Shown here piece by piece: positions 25,358 to 35,356 of a stretch of DNA of 64,000 nucleotides. The translations under genes were made by a program, and so were the position numbers. This DNA is from Armatimonadota bacterium. Lineage in GTDB: Bacteria; Armatimonadota; Hebobacteria; CAIYQO01. Positions within the stretch are counted from its first letter, which is position 1. The number at the start of each line of letters is the position of its first letter. The stretch lies in the NCBI GenBank assembly GCA_029553475.1, contig JAKPKV010000058.1:17300-81299 (forward strand), written 5' to 3'. The notes under the pieces were generated by a model that saw nothing but the letters and a program-made list of their open reading frames with translations, had not been told where the DNA came from and made no database searches.

Positions 25358-28300
25358 CTACCCGGTCGCCGCCGGCTCGTCAGCCCGCTCTCCCTGCTCG
25401 TTCGCGATGTAGCGCGCCCGCAGCACCGCCCAGTCGCCGCGACAGGCGGGCCAGGCCTGACAGCGGTTGGGGCAGCGGTGGGTATGCGGATCGAGGGGGA
25501 TGGCGCCGTCCGCCATGCGGGCGATGAGTCCGGCGATGCGCGCGGCCTGGCCGTGCAGGTAGGCGTGCCAGTCATCAGGGTCGAGGAGCTTCACGCCGGT
25601 TGTGCCGTCGCAGATGTGCTCCAGCTCCTTGCTGCCGATGCCCGTCACGTCCCCCGTGCGCAACCCGAGAAATTCCACCCCCAACGGCACGGCGTGCAGC
25701 AGCGCCCGTACCGCCAGCGCGTACAGCGGCGCCTGCAGCACCTTCCCCCGCTCCAGCGTCGCGCCGCCGTACTGGTTCGTCGAAAACTTGTAATCAATGA
25801 TCACCGCTCTGCGCGGCGGGCTGGGGGTCAGGTCCACCCGATCAATCGCCCCGCGCAGCGTCACGGCCGCCCCGGCGAGCTCGAGCTGCAGATTGAACGG
25901 GAGCTCAAAATGACTTGGCCGCAGGTTCCGCGTCTGCGCGCGGGTGATCTCGTGGGCCAAAAAGCGCGCCAGCATCCGCGACAGCGTTTCGGTTTCAATG
26001 GCGCGCAGGTGCGCCGGCAGGCTCAGGAAGCCCGGCAACGCCTGCAGGTGTTCCCGCAACAGCGCTGCGCCCTCCTCCATCAGCGCCGCCGGCGTACAGC
26101 TCGCCAATGGCGCGGACAGCGAGGCATACAGGGTTTTCAGGACGCCGTGCAGCACCGCGCCCCGGTCCAGTGCGCCAAACTCCGCCAACGGCGGCTGCGC
26201 GCGCAGGCAGGAGAAGATGAACCAGAGGAAGGGGCAGTCCATGTAGCGCTGCAGCTCGGTGGCGGAAAACGGTGTCTCGCGCGCGGCCAACGCGGCGGCG
26301 ACCTGGTCCGTCAGCGCCCCATCGCGGACCATCGCCCGTTCCGCGAGCTCCCGCAGCGCGGGATCGCCGGTGCCCAGCCAGGCGGCATACGCGGCCGCCA
26401 GCGCGCGGGCATCGTCGCTCTCGGCGGGGGTCGCCCGCAGCGCGGCCACCAGCGCCGCCAGGAATTCCTCGCGCGTCTCCGCTTCCGCCAGCGGCGGCGT
26501 CAGGTCGCGAAACCGCGTGGCGCGCACCCACGGCGACTCCTGCTGCAATTCCGGCGCGATACGCGTCACCGCATCGAGAAAGCAGGAACGCTCGAACGCC
26601 GCGCCATCGGAGGCGTGGGCGGGGTAACTGAGCACCAGCCGGTGGGTGGCGGAATTCACCGCGTGCAAGAACCAGTACCGCTCGTCCTCTTCCAGGTGCC
26701 GCCGCGGGCTCAGCGGCATGTTCAGCGCCGGCAAGTCGCGCGCGCGTTCGTCGTCCAGCAGAAAGGCCGATTCGCGCAGATGCCGGGGAAAGGCGCCTTC
26801 ACGCAGGTCACACAGGAAGACCACCTTGAATTTCTGTCCGCCGGTGGCATGCACCGGGCGCACCGTCACCCCGCCGCCGCCGGCGCTCGCCTCCGCCGGT
26901 TCCTGCAGCAGCGCGGTGGTGATGACGTCCAGCAGCTCCTCGCCGTTGAAGCCGCCCAGCAAGGTGCCCAATCCGCGCAGCTCGTCCAGCACGCCATCGG
27001 CCGCGGTGAAGGCCGCCTGCATCACCGCGCGCCGCGCCGCGCCGTTCGCGTCTTCGTCGGGAAAGCTGATCGCCGCGGACAGCGCCGCCGCGTGGAACGC
27101 GTCGAGCAACGCGCGTACCCCGTCCAGCAGCGCCGCTCCCTCCCCCCGCCGGTAGACGTCGTCAAACGCGCGCAGCGGCTCGAGCGCCGTCGCCAACGCG
27201 TCGCGGGTGTCCGCATCGGGCCAGTGGGTCGTCCAGGCCGCCCGTTCCGGGCGCAGGCAGGCGGCGCGCGCCGCCATCTCGACGCGGAAGGCGGTCGCGC
27301 GCGGGATGACCAGCAGCCCGCTTTTCACCAGGGCGATGACCCGCTCGCGCGTCCATCCCTCGCGCACCATTGCGAACGCGCCCAGCAGCGCGCGCCCCAC
27401 CCCTGTATGCGCCAGCACGACCGGCGGCGGCTGGCACGGCACGCCGGCGCGCAGCAGCGCGGGGAGCATGCGCGCGTGCACCGCGTCCGCCCCTCGCGCC
27501 AGGATCGCGATATCCTCGGCGGTGAGCGGCGCGCCGCCCATCACCGGCGCCCGCCGCAGCAGCGCGCGGATCTCCCGCGCGATCATCTCGGCTTCGTGCG
27601 CGGGCGTGGCGCCGACGAAGAGCTGCAGCGAGTCATCCTCCGCGTGCCGCGCCCACGGCTCCGCCGCCAGGTGAAACAGCGCCCGCTGCGCGTGCTGCAG
27701 TGCGGTCGCCGGGGGAAATGCCGCCTTCGGACAGTACGCCGGGGACCCCACGCGCACGGCGATGCCGTCGCGTTTCAGCGCGCGCAGGGCTTGCAGCGAA
27801 TCGAGCACCGGATGATAAGTGCCGCTCTCCCGCCCGCGGTCGCAGTCGAAGAGCACGATGATGCGCGGCACGTGTGCGGCCAGCGCGCGGATGAACTCCA
27901 CCTGCACCGGCGTCAATCGCGCGAATCCGTCAAGGATGAGGCAGCGCAGTTCGGCGAAGAGCGACGGGTCGCGCTGCAGCGCATCCGCCGCGATCCACAT
28001 GATCCCTTCGTTGTCATAGACTTGCGCGCGGGACACCCGCTGTTGATACTCGCCGTACAGCTGGCAGAGATCGTCCAGCTTGCGCGCCAGCCCCGGCAGT
28101 CCGCGCTGTTCCGCCAGCGCGGCCGCCGCCAGCACCGCTTCCGGACGGATCATGTGCACTTTCATCTCATCAATGGCATCGCGCAGCGCCTGCAGAAAAC
28201 CGGGATACCGTTTCACCGCCTGGTAGGCGTCGGTGGCGGTCTCGCGCAGCAGCCGCTTCAACAAGAGGAACTTCTGGACCTCGGTGAGTGCCCGGCCTTG

Positions 28301-28537
28301 CACGCGCGCCCGAGACGCCACCTCTTCAGCGAAGTTGAAAAACGTCGTCACCGGATCGCCGGGCAAGCCGCCGCCGTCACGCAGCAGCAGGTGCTCCAGG
28401 CTGCGCTTGTGTCCCACCGTCGGCGCCAGGTACCGCGCGCCCCGCGCATCGCGCGCGAGTTCGTCCCGCAAGACACGCAGCGCCTGTCCGGTCTTGCCAC
28501 AACCGGCCCTTCCGAGCCATAATTCAACCGTGCCCAT
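25358..28537 (-). CDS. addB: AddB-like helicase-nuclease subunit
   Basis: A 1059-residue protein matching AddB/RexB-type subunits of recombinational double-strand-break repair. Walker A is GRAGCGKT (residues 9-16), followed by degenerate UvrD-like helicase motifs (CLILDGFARLTPVQ, VLFDCDRG). The C-terminal PD-(D/E)XK nuclease shows IDRVDLTP then VIIDYKFSTNQ near residue 916. Four cysteines expected to hold a 4Fe-4S cluster frame the nuclease: one in MDCPFLWFIF (about 766) and three in CPNRCQAWPAC near the C-terminus. The ATG at 28537 has no obvious Shine-Dalgarno. No addA gene is adjacent or in the window. Confidence 0.87.
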   Translation of the reverse strand: MGTVELWLGRAGCGKTGQALRVLRDELARDARGARYLAPTVGHKRSLEHLLLRDGGGLPGDPVTTFFNFAEEVASRARVQGRALTEVQKFLLLKRLLRETATDAYQAVKRYPGFLQALRDAIDEMKVHMIRPEAVLAAAALAEQRGLPGLARKLDDLCQLYGEYQQRVSRAQVYDNEGIMWIAADALQRDPSLFAELRCLILDGFARLTPVQVEFIRALAAHVPRIIVLFDCDRGRESGTYHPVLDSLQALRALKRDGIAVRVGSPAYCPKAAFPPATALQHAQRALFHLAAEPWARHAEDDSLQLFVGATPAHEAEMIAREIRALLRRAPVMGGAPLTAEDIAILARGADAVHARMLPALLRAGVPCQPPPVVLAHTGVGRALLGAFAMVREGWTRERVIALVKSGLLVIPRATAFRVEMAARAACLRPERAAWTTHWPDADTRDALATALEPLRAFDDVYRRGEGAALLDGVRALLDAFHAAALSAAISFPDEDANGAARRAVMQAAFTAADGVLDELRGLGTLLGGFNGEELLDVITTALLQEPAEASAGGGGVTVRPVHATGGQKFKVVFLCDLREGAFPRHLRESAFLLDDERARDLPALNMPLSPRRHLEEDERYWFLHAVNSATHRLVLSYPAHASDGAAFERSCFLDAVTRIAPELQQESPWVRATRFRDLTPPLAEAETREEFLAALVAALRATPAESDDARALAAAYAAWLGTGDPALRELAERAMVRDGALTDQVAAALAARETPFSATELQRYMDCPFLWFIFSCLRAQPPLAEFGALDRGAVLHGVLKTLYASLSAPLASCTPAALMEEGAALLREHLQALPGFLSLPAHLRAIETETLSRMLARFLAHEITRAQTRNLRPSHFELPFNLQLELAGAAVTLRGAIDRVDLTPSPPRRAVIIDYKFSTNQYGGATLERGKVLQAPLYALAVRALLHAVPLGVEFLGLRTGDVTGIGSKELEHICDGTTGVKLLDPDDWHAYLHGQAARIAGLIARMADGAIPLDPHTHRCPNRCQAWPACRGDWAVLRARYIANEQGERADEPAATG

Positions 28538-28852
28538 ATTGTGGCGTATTCGACGCTGCGGTCCCGCTTCCTGTTCAAACGGTAGGAGAGTCTCTCGCCG
28601 GTTGCGCCGCGGCCGCGGTCGGTTTTGCGGGCGAAAAACGGCGATGCACCGGAGAAATGCCAATTTTCACGCAAGAAAAGAGGACTCTCCGGGTGAAATC
28701 GCGAATAAATGCTTGTGCGGTGTGGAACTGTTTGTACAGGGGATCGCATGAGCGCCCTGTCGCGCACGCGTGCGGCCGGTGGCATACACTCCGCCGCCCG
28801 TCCCGCGCCCGGTGTAGGGGCGCAAACCCGGCCTGACCTTAAGGAGGCTTCG
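28538..28852. other. Divergent intergenic region between addB and the S55 peptidase gene
   Basis: 315 bp, less GC-rich in the middle (28640-28720). It contains candidate -10 elements such as TACACT near 28785 but no convincing promoter pair. A GGAACTGTTTGTACAG stretch at 28725 is only distantly like the AGAAACTGT motif. No gene seen. Confidence 0.35.
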
Positions 28853-31800
28853 GTGAAACGACTGAGTTGGCTGCTGTGTCTCTGTTTCTGCCTGCTTGGC
28901 GCGTGCTCCACGCTCGCGTCGGCCCAACTCGCCTGGGATCCCAAGGAGATGATGGGACTCGATGAGATTTTCCCCGGCATGACCGGCTACGGGAAGACGG
29001 TCTTCGAAGGCACCGCCGTGGAGCAATTCGATATCGAAGTCATCGGCGTGCTGAAAAAGATTGACTTCGGCTTCGATATGATCCTCATCAAAGTCACCAG
29101 CGGCCCGGTGGTGCAGCGCAAACTGCAGACCGTCTCCGGGATGAGCGGCAGCCCGATCTACCTTGATGATCGCCTCATCGGCGCCTATGCCTACGGCTGG
29201 AATTTTCAGCAGGAAGCCATCGCCGGCGTCACCCCCATCGCCGCCATGCTGGAATCCACCCAGCCGGGCGCGGTCAATCCGCCGCTCGTCGGCTCGCTGG
29301 CCCCGCGCGGGAGAGTCCTCGCCCTCGGCGATAGGCTCATCACCCGCGTGAAGGTGGCCGGCACCGCCGGCGACGCCGCCGCGCTGCAGGCGAACGCTGA
29401 CCCCACCACCCTGGTGCTCGCGCCCGTCAGCGCCCCGGTGCTGGCGAGCGGTTTTTCTGATGCCGCGCTGAAGCCGCTGCGCCAGTTGCTCGCGCACTAT
29501 AACCTGCGCGCCGAAATGGGGCCGGGCGCGGTGGACGGCCCGGCGCCGCCGCTGGAGCCCGGCTCCGCGGTCGCGGTCTCGCTGATGGAAGGCGACGCCA
29601 ACATGAGCGCCGTCGGCACCGTCACCTACGTGAAGGGCGATACCGTCCTCGCCTTCGGCCACCCCTTCTTCGGGATCGGCAAGAGCGATATGCCGATGTC
29701 CGCCGCCTACGTGCACGGCATCGTGAACAGCGGCCAATCCTCCTTCAAGCTGGCCTCGCCGATGGGGCGCGTCGGCACCATGGTCTCCGACCGGCGCTTC
29801 GCCGTCGGCGGCAAGCTCGGCCAGCAGCCGACTATGTTCCCGGTGAACCTTTTCCTGAGCCATCCGGAGCGGAAGCTGGACCGCCGCTATGCGGTGGAGA
29901 TGATCCACAATCCGAATTTCACGCCGTTCATGCTCTACGCCTGGGTGCTGTACAGCGGCTCGACAGAGATGGGTGACCTGTTCTCGGACGAGGGCACCTT
30001 CACCGCGCGCACCGTCATCGGCACGGATTCACTCGGTGATATCGAACAGCACATGATCGTCTCGCCGCTGGTCAATACCAGCTTCCTCCCCATGGGCGAC
30101 TTCTACCTGCTCGCCGACCTGCTCATGCAAAATCCGTACGAGCCGGTGAAGCTGACGAAAGTCACCATTGACATGCGCTATTCGCCGGAGCGCAGCTTCG
30201 CCATCATCGAAAAGATCACGCCGGATCGCCTGGTCGCGCATCCCGGCGACAAAGTGAACCTGGCGGTGAGGATTCGCCCGTATGGGAAGCCGGTGGAGCT
30301 GCAGCAGGTCACCGTCACCGTGCCCGACTATGTCTCCGACCCGGCCATGGCGGTGCTGGTCGCCGGCGGCGCGCACGGCATGCAATTGAAATCGCTGCTC
30401 GAGCCGATGCCCACCCCGGAAGAAGGCGTCAAAGGCCTCGTGCGCTGGTTCACCCGCATCCCCAGCGCGAAAAACCTGATCACCACGCAGCTCTTCCCCT
30501 CGCCGAGCTACGGCTATCGGGGGCGCATGCTGCGCGACCTGCCGCTTCCGCTCCTCGACCTCATGCAGTTGAATGACATGACCGGCGCCGTGCCCACGGG
30601 TGGGCAGAAATCGGAGAGTGACGGCGACGGCGAGACCATCGCGGGCGGCGCGCATACGCGCCCGACGTCGTACCTCTTCACCCGCGAAGAACCGTTTGTG
30701 CTCCTCGGCGGCCAGGTGGCGCTCATTAAAATTGAAACGGAAGACGCCGCGATGTCCTCCCAGGGCGACCGCTTCCGCTTCGGGTTTGACGTGCCGGTGT
30801 TGAGCGCCTCGCAAACGAGCGGCGCTCGCGCCGGCAGTGAGAGCGCGGAAGAGAACGCCGTGTACTCCCCCTGGCTCACCACGCGACAGCAGCTGCACCG
30901 CCAGATCCTGCGCGCGCACCTGCCTGTGGTGCCCAGCACCCTCGCGAAACCCGTCTGGCCGCTGCTGCGCTATCCCGCCTTCGGCCAGTCACTTCCGCTC
31001 TCCTTCCACCTCGGCGCCACTCCCCGTGCCCGCCAGGACGTGGATGCGACGGCCGCGCCGGCTGACGGCGCTGACGACGAGATGGAGGACGAGGACATGG
31101 GGGAGGATGCCGCGCTGGAGGACGAGGATGACGATGAGGACGGCTCGTCAACCGATCCGGACGATGTGCTGCTCACCGCGAAACGCCATAGTTGGGGGCT
31201 GACCGGTCGCGCCGATTTCCTGCGTGGCAAGCACCTCGGTACCGGCGTCACGTCGAAGGGCACGCTGGCGCTGGTTCCCGCCGTGCGCAGCGCGCTGCAG
31301 ACGACCGACATCATCCCCTGGAAGATGGTGACCACCGCTCGCGGCACCTATGTGGTCGGCTGGAATAGCCATAAAGTGCTGCGGTTGAATGGCGGCAACG
31401 CCGCGGAGACGGTCTTCCCGCAGTCAGCGCGGGATGCCCGCTTCATTGATGCCATCACCGCCGTCGCTGCCCGCAAGGACGGCAACCTGCTCATCGGCGT
31501 CTGGCCGTCGCAGCGCGTGCTGGAGATCACCCCGGACGGCGCCGTGACGCATGAATGGAGTCTGCCCGGCACGATGATCTGGGCGCTGGCCGAGACGACG
31601 AACGGCGTGGCCTACGCCGGCTGCGATGCGGGCGGCCTCTATATCCTGCATCACCGCGCCGAGACGCCGGTGCAGGTGGCGGGCACCGTGCCCGACAAGC
31701 ATGTCTACACCCTCGCCGCCGGCACGAAAGGCGAGCTCTACGTCGGCACCTATCCGCGCGGAAAACTCTATCGCATGAAGGCGGACGGCTACCTGGAGTC

Positions 31801-33322
31801 CATCTTCGAAACGCGCGGCGCCGTGACGGCCGTCACCGTGGATAAAGCCGGTAACGTGTACGCCGGTACCTCTCCCACCTGTCGCGTCATCCGCATCAGC
31901 CCCGACGGCACGCAGGCGGAAGTGATGCGCGGCCTGGGTCGCGGCAACCGCCACGTGCTGGCGCTGCAGATGCTGGGGGATGACCTGTACGCCGCCACCG
32001 GTCCCGCCGGCGGCATCTACCGCATCACGAAGCCGCAGACACAGGATGCCGAGGTGACGGCGGTCTTCGCCCGCGAAGACCTGCGCAATGGCGCCGAGGA
32101 AGGCAACGGCAACACCGGCCCCGAATCGCTGATGGTGAACGCGCTGGCGCCCGCCGCCGACGGCGGCCTGCTCGCCGCCACCTCCTCGCCCGGACAGGTG
32201 CTCAAGCTGGAGCCACGCACCCAGGGGGCCTTCCTCTCCTCCGTGCTGCAGACGCCGGCCGTGGCCCGTTGGGGCCAGCTTGATATCCATATCACGACGC
32301 GCAACGAGCAGACCGTGGTGGTGGAAAGCCGCAGCGGCAATACCGCCATCCCCGACGGCACCTGGGGGCCGTGGAAACCCCTTAGCGCCGATGGCGCCGA
32401 GCTGACCAATGCCCCGGCCACCTTCGCCCAGTTCCGCGTGCGCATGACCGGCACGGCGGCCAGTTCGCCGGTGCTCGAATATGCCCGCCTCTTCTATCAG
32501 CCGGTGAATCAGGCGCCGCGGATCCGGCTGGAATCGCCGAAACCCGGCGACTTCTGGAAAGGCATGAAGGATATCCGCTGGGACGCCCGCGACCCGGATG
32601 ACGATAAGCTGGTCTACATGGTCTTCATCTCCAAAGACGACGGGCAGACCTGGAATCAGTTAAGCCGTACGCTGGACGCGTCGGAGCCCGCCGCCGCGGT
32701 GAGACCCAAACCCGGCGAGAGAGCGAAACCGAACGGGAACGCCAAGGGTGGCGAGGCCCCGAAGCCGAAGGTCCAGACGGAAGTCGAGGAAAAGCGCATC
32801 TCCTGGGACAGCAGGTCCGTGCCCGATGGCCCCTATCGCGTGAAGATCGTCGCCAGCGACAAGTACGCGCGCCCCACCGACGCGAAGTCCGCGGAAATCA
32901 TCTCCGGCCGCTTCGTGGTGGACAATACGCTGCCGAGCATCGCCCTCGATGATAAGGTCTACGGCTGGGAAAAGATGAAGCGCATCGCGGTGACGGATAA
33001 CCTCACCCCGCTCATCGGCGGCCGCTTCAAAATTGATGACGGCCCGTGGATCGCCCTCGTCGCGGAAGACGGCATGTTCAACTCGAAGGCCGAGTTCGCC
33101 CTGCTCGTCTCCCCTGACGGCGAGATTGATCTGCTCGCGGGAACGCACAAGGTGACGATCCAGGTGAAGGACTCCGCGGATAACCTGCTGGATAAGACCT
33201 ACACCGTGGTCATCGGCGAGAAACCGCCGCAGCCGGTCGCCCGCATCACCGTCCCCGCCAGCGACGGCAACGATAAAAACCTGGCCGATCTCATGCTCTG
33301 GAGCCTGGAAGAGAAGCAGTAA
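28853..33322 (+). CDS. Large secreted S55 (SpoIVB-like) peptidase with beta-propeller and Ig-like C-terminus
   Basis: A 1489-residue exported protein. The signal peptide ends LLGAC, a plausible lipobox with Cys18; signal peptidase I cleavage after ASA is an alternative. Residues ~30-330 are a SpoIVB/S55 peptidase domain: EIFPGMTGYGKTVFEG, the serine motif SGMSGSPIYLDD (residues 95-104), and DTVLAFGHPFF. An Asp/Glu-rich stretch spans about 737-765. A propeller of repeated strands follows (about 780-1130: YVGTYPRGKLYRMKADG, VYAGTSPTCRVIRISPDG). Ig/fibronectin-like modules come last (RLESPKPGDFWKGMKDIRWDA, then PYRVKIVASDK). GTG 28853 has AAGGAGG upstream. Substrate and role unknown; probably envelope-exposed. 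Confidence 0.8.
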   Translation: MKRLSWLLCLCFCLLGACSTLASAQLAWDPKEMMGLDEIFPGMTGYGKTVFEGTAVEQFDIEVIGVLKKIDFGFDMILIKVTSGPVVQRKLQTVSGMSGSPIYLDDRLIGAYAYGWNFQQEAIAGVTPIAAMLESTQPGAVNPPLVGSLAPRGRVLALGDRLITRVKVAGTAGDAAALQANADPTTLVLAPVSAPVLASGFSDAALKPLRQLLAHYNLRAEMGPGAVDGPAPPLEPGSAVAVSLMEGDANMSAVGTVTYVKGDTVLAFGHPFFGIGKSDMPMSAAYVHGIVNSGQSSFKLASPMGRVGTMVSDRRFAVGGKLGQQPTMFPVNLFLSHPERKLDRRYAVEMIHNPNFTPFMLYAWVLYSGSTEMGDLFSDEGTFTARTVIGTDSLGDIEQHMIVSPLVNTSFLPMGDFYLLADLLMQNPYEPVKLTKVTIDMRYSPERSFAIIEKITPDRLVAHPGDKVNLAVRIRPYGKPVELQQVTVTVPDYVSDPAMAVLVAGGAHGMQLKSLLEPMPTPEEGVKGLVRWFTRIPSAKNLITTQLFPSPSYGYRGRMLRDLPLPLLDLMQLNDMTGAVPTGGQKSESDGDGETIAGGAHTRPTSYLFTREEPFVLLGGQVALIKIETEDAAMSSQGDRFRFGFDVPVLSASQTSGARAGSESAEENAVYSPWLTTRQQLHRQILRAHLPVVPSTLAKPVWPLLRYPAFGQSLPLSFHLGATPRARQDVDATAAPADGADDEMEDEDMGEDAALEDEDDDEDGSSTDPDDVLLTAKRHSWGLTGRADFLRGKHLGTGVTSKGTLALVPAVRSALQTTDIIPWKMVTTARGTYVVGWNSHKVLRLNGGNAAETVFPQSARDARFIDAITAVAARKDGNLLIGVWPSQRVLEITPDGAVTHEWSLPGTMIWALAETTNGVAYAGCDAGGLYILHHRAETPVQVAGTVPDKHVYTLAAGTKGELYVGTYPRGKLYRMKADGYLESIFETRGAVTAVTVDKAGNVYAGTSPTCRVIRISPDGTQAEVMRGLGRGNRHVLALQMLGDDLYAATGPAGGIYRITKPQTQDAEVTAVFAREDLRNGAEEGNGNTGPESLMVNALAPAADGGLLAATSSPGQVLKLEPRTQGAFLSSVLQTPAVARWGQLDIHITTRNEQTVVVESRSGNTAIPDGTWGPWKPLSADGAELTNAPATFAQFRVRMTGTAASSPVLEYARLFYQPVNQAPRIRLESPKPGDFWKGMKDIRWDARDPDDDKLVYMVFISKDDGQTWNQLSRTLDASEPAAAVRPKPGERAKPNGNAKGGEAPKPKVQTEVEEKRISWDSRSVPDGPYRVKIVASDKYARPTDAKSAEIISGRFVVDNTLPSIALDDKVYGWEKMKRIAVTDNLTPLIGGRFKIDDGPWIALVAEDGMFNSKAEFALLVSPDGEIDLLAGTHKVTIQVKDSADNLLDKTYTVVIGEKPPQPVARITVPASDGNDKNLADLMLWSLEEKQ

Positions 33323-33342
33323 GGATGCTGCCGCGCACGCTG

Positions 33343-33378
33343 AACGGGGGACGGCCGCGCGCCGTCCCCCGTTTGCAT
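33343..33378 (+). terminator. Terminator-like hairpin after the S55 peptidase gene
   Basis: AACGGGGGACGGC pairs perfectly with GCCGTCCCCCGTT (13 bp, CGCGC loop), starting 20 bases after the stop codon and followed by TGCATT. The T-tract is short. Confidence 0.65.
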
Positions 33379-33523
33379 TCCCCACGCCGTGCCGCGCGCC
33401 GGCTCCGCGCCGCCCTCACCCGCATACTGCTACCGCGGGCGTACGAGAGTAGCACTCCGTGAGGTGTCCGCTCGGAGGGACGCAGGACATTGGCGGTGAG
33501 CGGTAAAATATCAGCACGGCTTC

Positions 33524-35356
33524 ATGACGGCAACACGCGCACATCGGGAAAATGCCGGAAAGGATTCACCCGTGCTTGAACGCCTGGGACGTCTATCCAC
33601 CCCCTCCCAGCGCTGGCTGCTGGCGCTGGGCTGCATCGTGTTGTTCGGGCTCTGGTTGACGCACGTGCCGCTGACCGAGCGGGATGAAACGCGCTACGCC
33701 GAAGCGACGCGTGAGATGCTCGAGTCCGGCGATGTTCTCATCCCCGCCTTCAATTATACGCCGCGGTATCAAAAACCGATCGGCTATTACTGGCTGCAGG
33801 CGCCCTTCGTGAAGCTCTTCGGGGTGAATGAAGTCGCGGCGCGCCTGCCCTCGGCGGCCGTCACCTTGGTGATGGTGCTGCTGCTGCATGGGATGCTGCT
33901 CCGCTGGCTGCCGGCGGGAGCAACGGGGGATTTCGCCCGTGGACGCGCGCGCGGCGCCGCCTTCCTCGGTGCGGCGGCGCTGGCGGTAGTGCCGCTGGTC
34001 GCCATCTGGGCGCGCGCGGCGGTCACCGACCCCACCCTCACCCTCTTCATGACGATGACGATGCTGGCCCTCATGCAGGCGGACCTGCGCGGGGCGGCCA
34101 ATGACCCGCGCGCGGCCCGACGCTGGTACTACGTCGCCGCGGTTGCCGCCGGATTGGCCTTTCTCACCAAAGGACCGCTCGGTATCCTCATCCCCGTCCT
34201 CGCCTGGCTGCTCTATCACGGCGTGCAAAAATCACTGGCCGCGGAAGCGCGCCGCGTGCCGTGGCTCGGCGCCATCGTCCTCTTCCTGCTGGTGGCGGCG
34301 CCGTGGTATCTCACGACATACGTTGTTGACGGCCCCGGATTCCTCACCCGTTTCTTCGGGGTGGAGAACGCCCAGCGCTTCGCCGGCGCGATGGAAGGAC
34401 ACGGCTTCGACAACCGCCTGCTCGGCTTCTTCTTCTACCTACCGGTCGCCTGGCTCTTCCTGTTCCCCATCAGTCCGTTTCTCATCCGCGAGCTGGTACA
34501 GCCCTTCGGCGGGAATCCGGCCATCGCCCGGCAGGCGTCATATCAGCGGCTGCGGCGCTTTGCCTGGTGCTGGGTGGCGGCCACGCTGCTCATCCTGTCA
34601 CCCGCCGCGACGAAACTGCCCTCCTACATCATGCCGCTGGCCGGCGCAACCGCCATCCTTTTTGCCATCCACCTCATCGGCCGGCTGGCGCCGGGCAGCA
34701 CCACCGCCGAACCCTCGCGCCTCACCACCGCCGGCACCGTGCTGGAGAACGCGCTGCTCACGCTTGCCGCGCTCGCCTGGGTCGCCGGGCCTGTTGTTTT
34801 CCTCGTACTCGAGAAGATCACCGGCCCTTTCGGACCGCAACCCCTCCCCCACCCGCTCACCGAAATCATCGTCGGCCTGCTCGCCATACCCGGATTGCTC
34901 ATGCTCGTGATGATCGCCGTCTGGGCGCTCCGCCGCCGCCCCGCCCGCCTCATCAGCTGGACGGTGGGCTGTTGGGCCGTGCTGCTCCTCGTGCTGCTGC
35001 TCGGCGTGGCGCCGCTGGTCATCCGCGCCGCCTATGGCCCGTCCGTCGCGATTGGCCGCTTCCTGCGCACGCAGGCGCCGGAAGCGGCCGTCTACACCTA
35101 CCTGGATGGAAAAACGTGCGAAGGTTTGGTGTATTACGCCCGCCGACGGGTGAACTTCCTGCCATACGCGGCGCCAGAAGCGCTGACAACGCTCATACAT
35201 GAGCTGAACGCCCGCCGCACCGTGCTGGTCATCACGGACACGACCGGCTACCGTATGGTGAAAGACCTCGGCAACAGCAGCGTACTGAAGGAGATCGGCG
35301 CGTTCCGGGTCGTGAAGCTGGCGTCCGCTGTGGCCTCGGAGCAGCGCGATGACTAA
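33524..35356 (+). CDS. GT39/ArnT-like membrane glycosyltransferase
   Basis: A 610-residue polytopic protein of the GT-C fold that uses polyprenyl-phosphate sugars. After the first membrane helix (LLALGCIVLFGLWL) comes the conserved acidic motif LTERDETRYAEATREML. Then follow IPAFNYTPRYQKPIGYYWLQAPFVKLFG, as in ArnT, and about ten hydrophobic helices. The last ~90 residues form a soluble tail (LDGKTCEGLVYYARRRVNFL). Start uncertain: ATG 33524 has no good ribosome site, while GTG 33572 follows AAAGGA and would shorten it by 16 residues. The stop overlaps the PAP2 gene by eight bases. It probably glycosylates lipid A, lipid carrier or protein at the periplasmic face. Confidence 0.85.
   Translation: MTATRAHRENAGKDSPVLERLGRLSTPSQRWLLALGCIVLFGLWLTHVPLTERDETRYAEATREMLESGDVLIPAFNYTPRYQKPIGYYWLQAPFVKLFGVNEVAARLPSAAVTLVMVLLLHGMLLRWLPAGATGDFARGRARGAAFLGAAALAVVPLVAIWARAAVTDPTLTLFMTMTMLALMQADLRGAANDPRAARRWYYVAAVAAGLAFLTKGPLGILIPVLAWLLYHGVQKSLAAEARRVPWLGAIVLFLLVAAPWYLTTYVVDGPGFLTRFFGVENAQRFAGAMEGHGFDNRLLGFFFYLPVAWLFLFPISPFLIRELVQPFGGNPAIARQASYQRLRRFAWCWVAATLLILSPAATKLPSYIMPLAGATAILFAIHLIGRLAPGSTTAEPSRLTTAGTVLENALLTLAALAWVAGPVVFLVLEKITGPFGPQPLPHPLTEIIVGLLAIPGLLMLVMIAVWALRRRPARLISWTVGCWAVLLLVLLLGVAPLVIRAAYGPSVAIGRFLRTQAPEAAVYTYLDGKTCEGLVYYARRRVNFLPYAAPEALTTLIHELNARRTVLVITDTTGYRMVKDLGNSSVLKEIGAFRVVKLASAVASEQRDD

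Noticed and set aside
25310..28522. 1070-codon plus-strand open frame opposite addB
   Set aside because: Very long but low-complexity (Arg, Gln, His, Gly) and fully antisense to a protein with intact Walker A and nuclease motifs.
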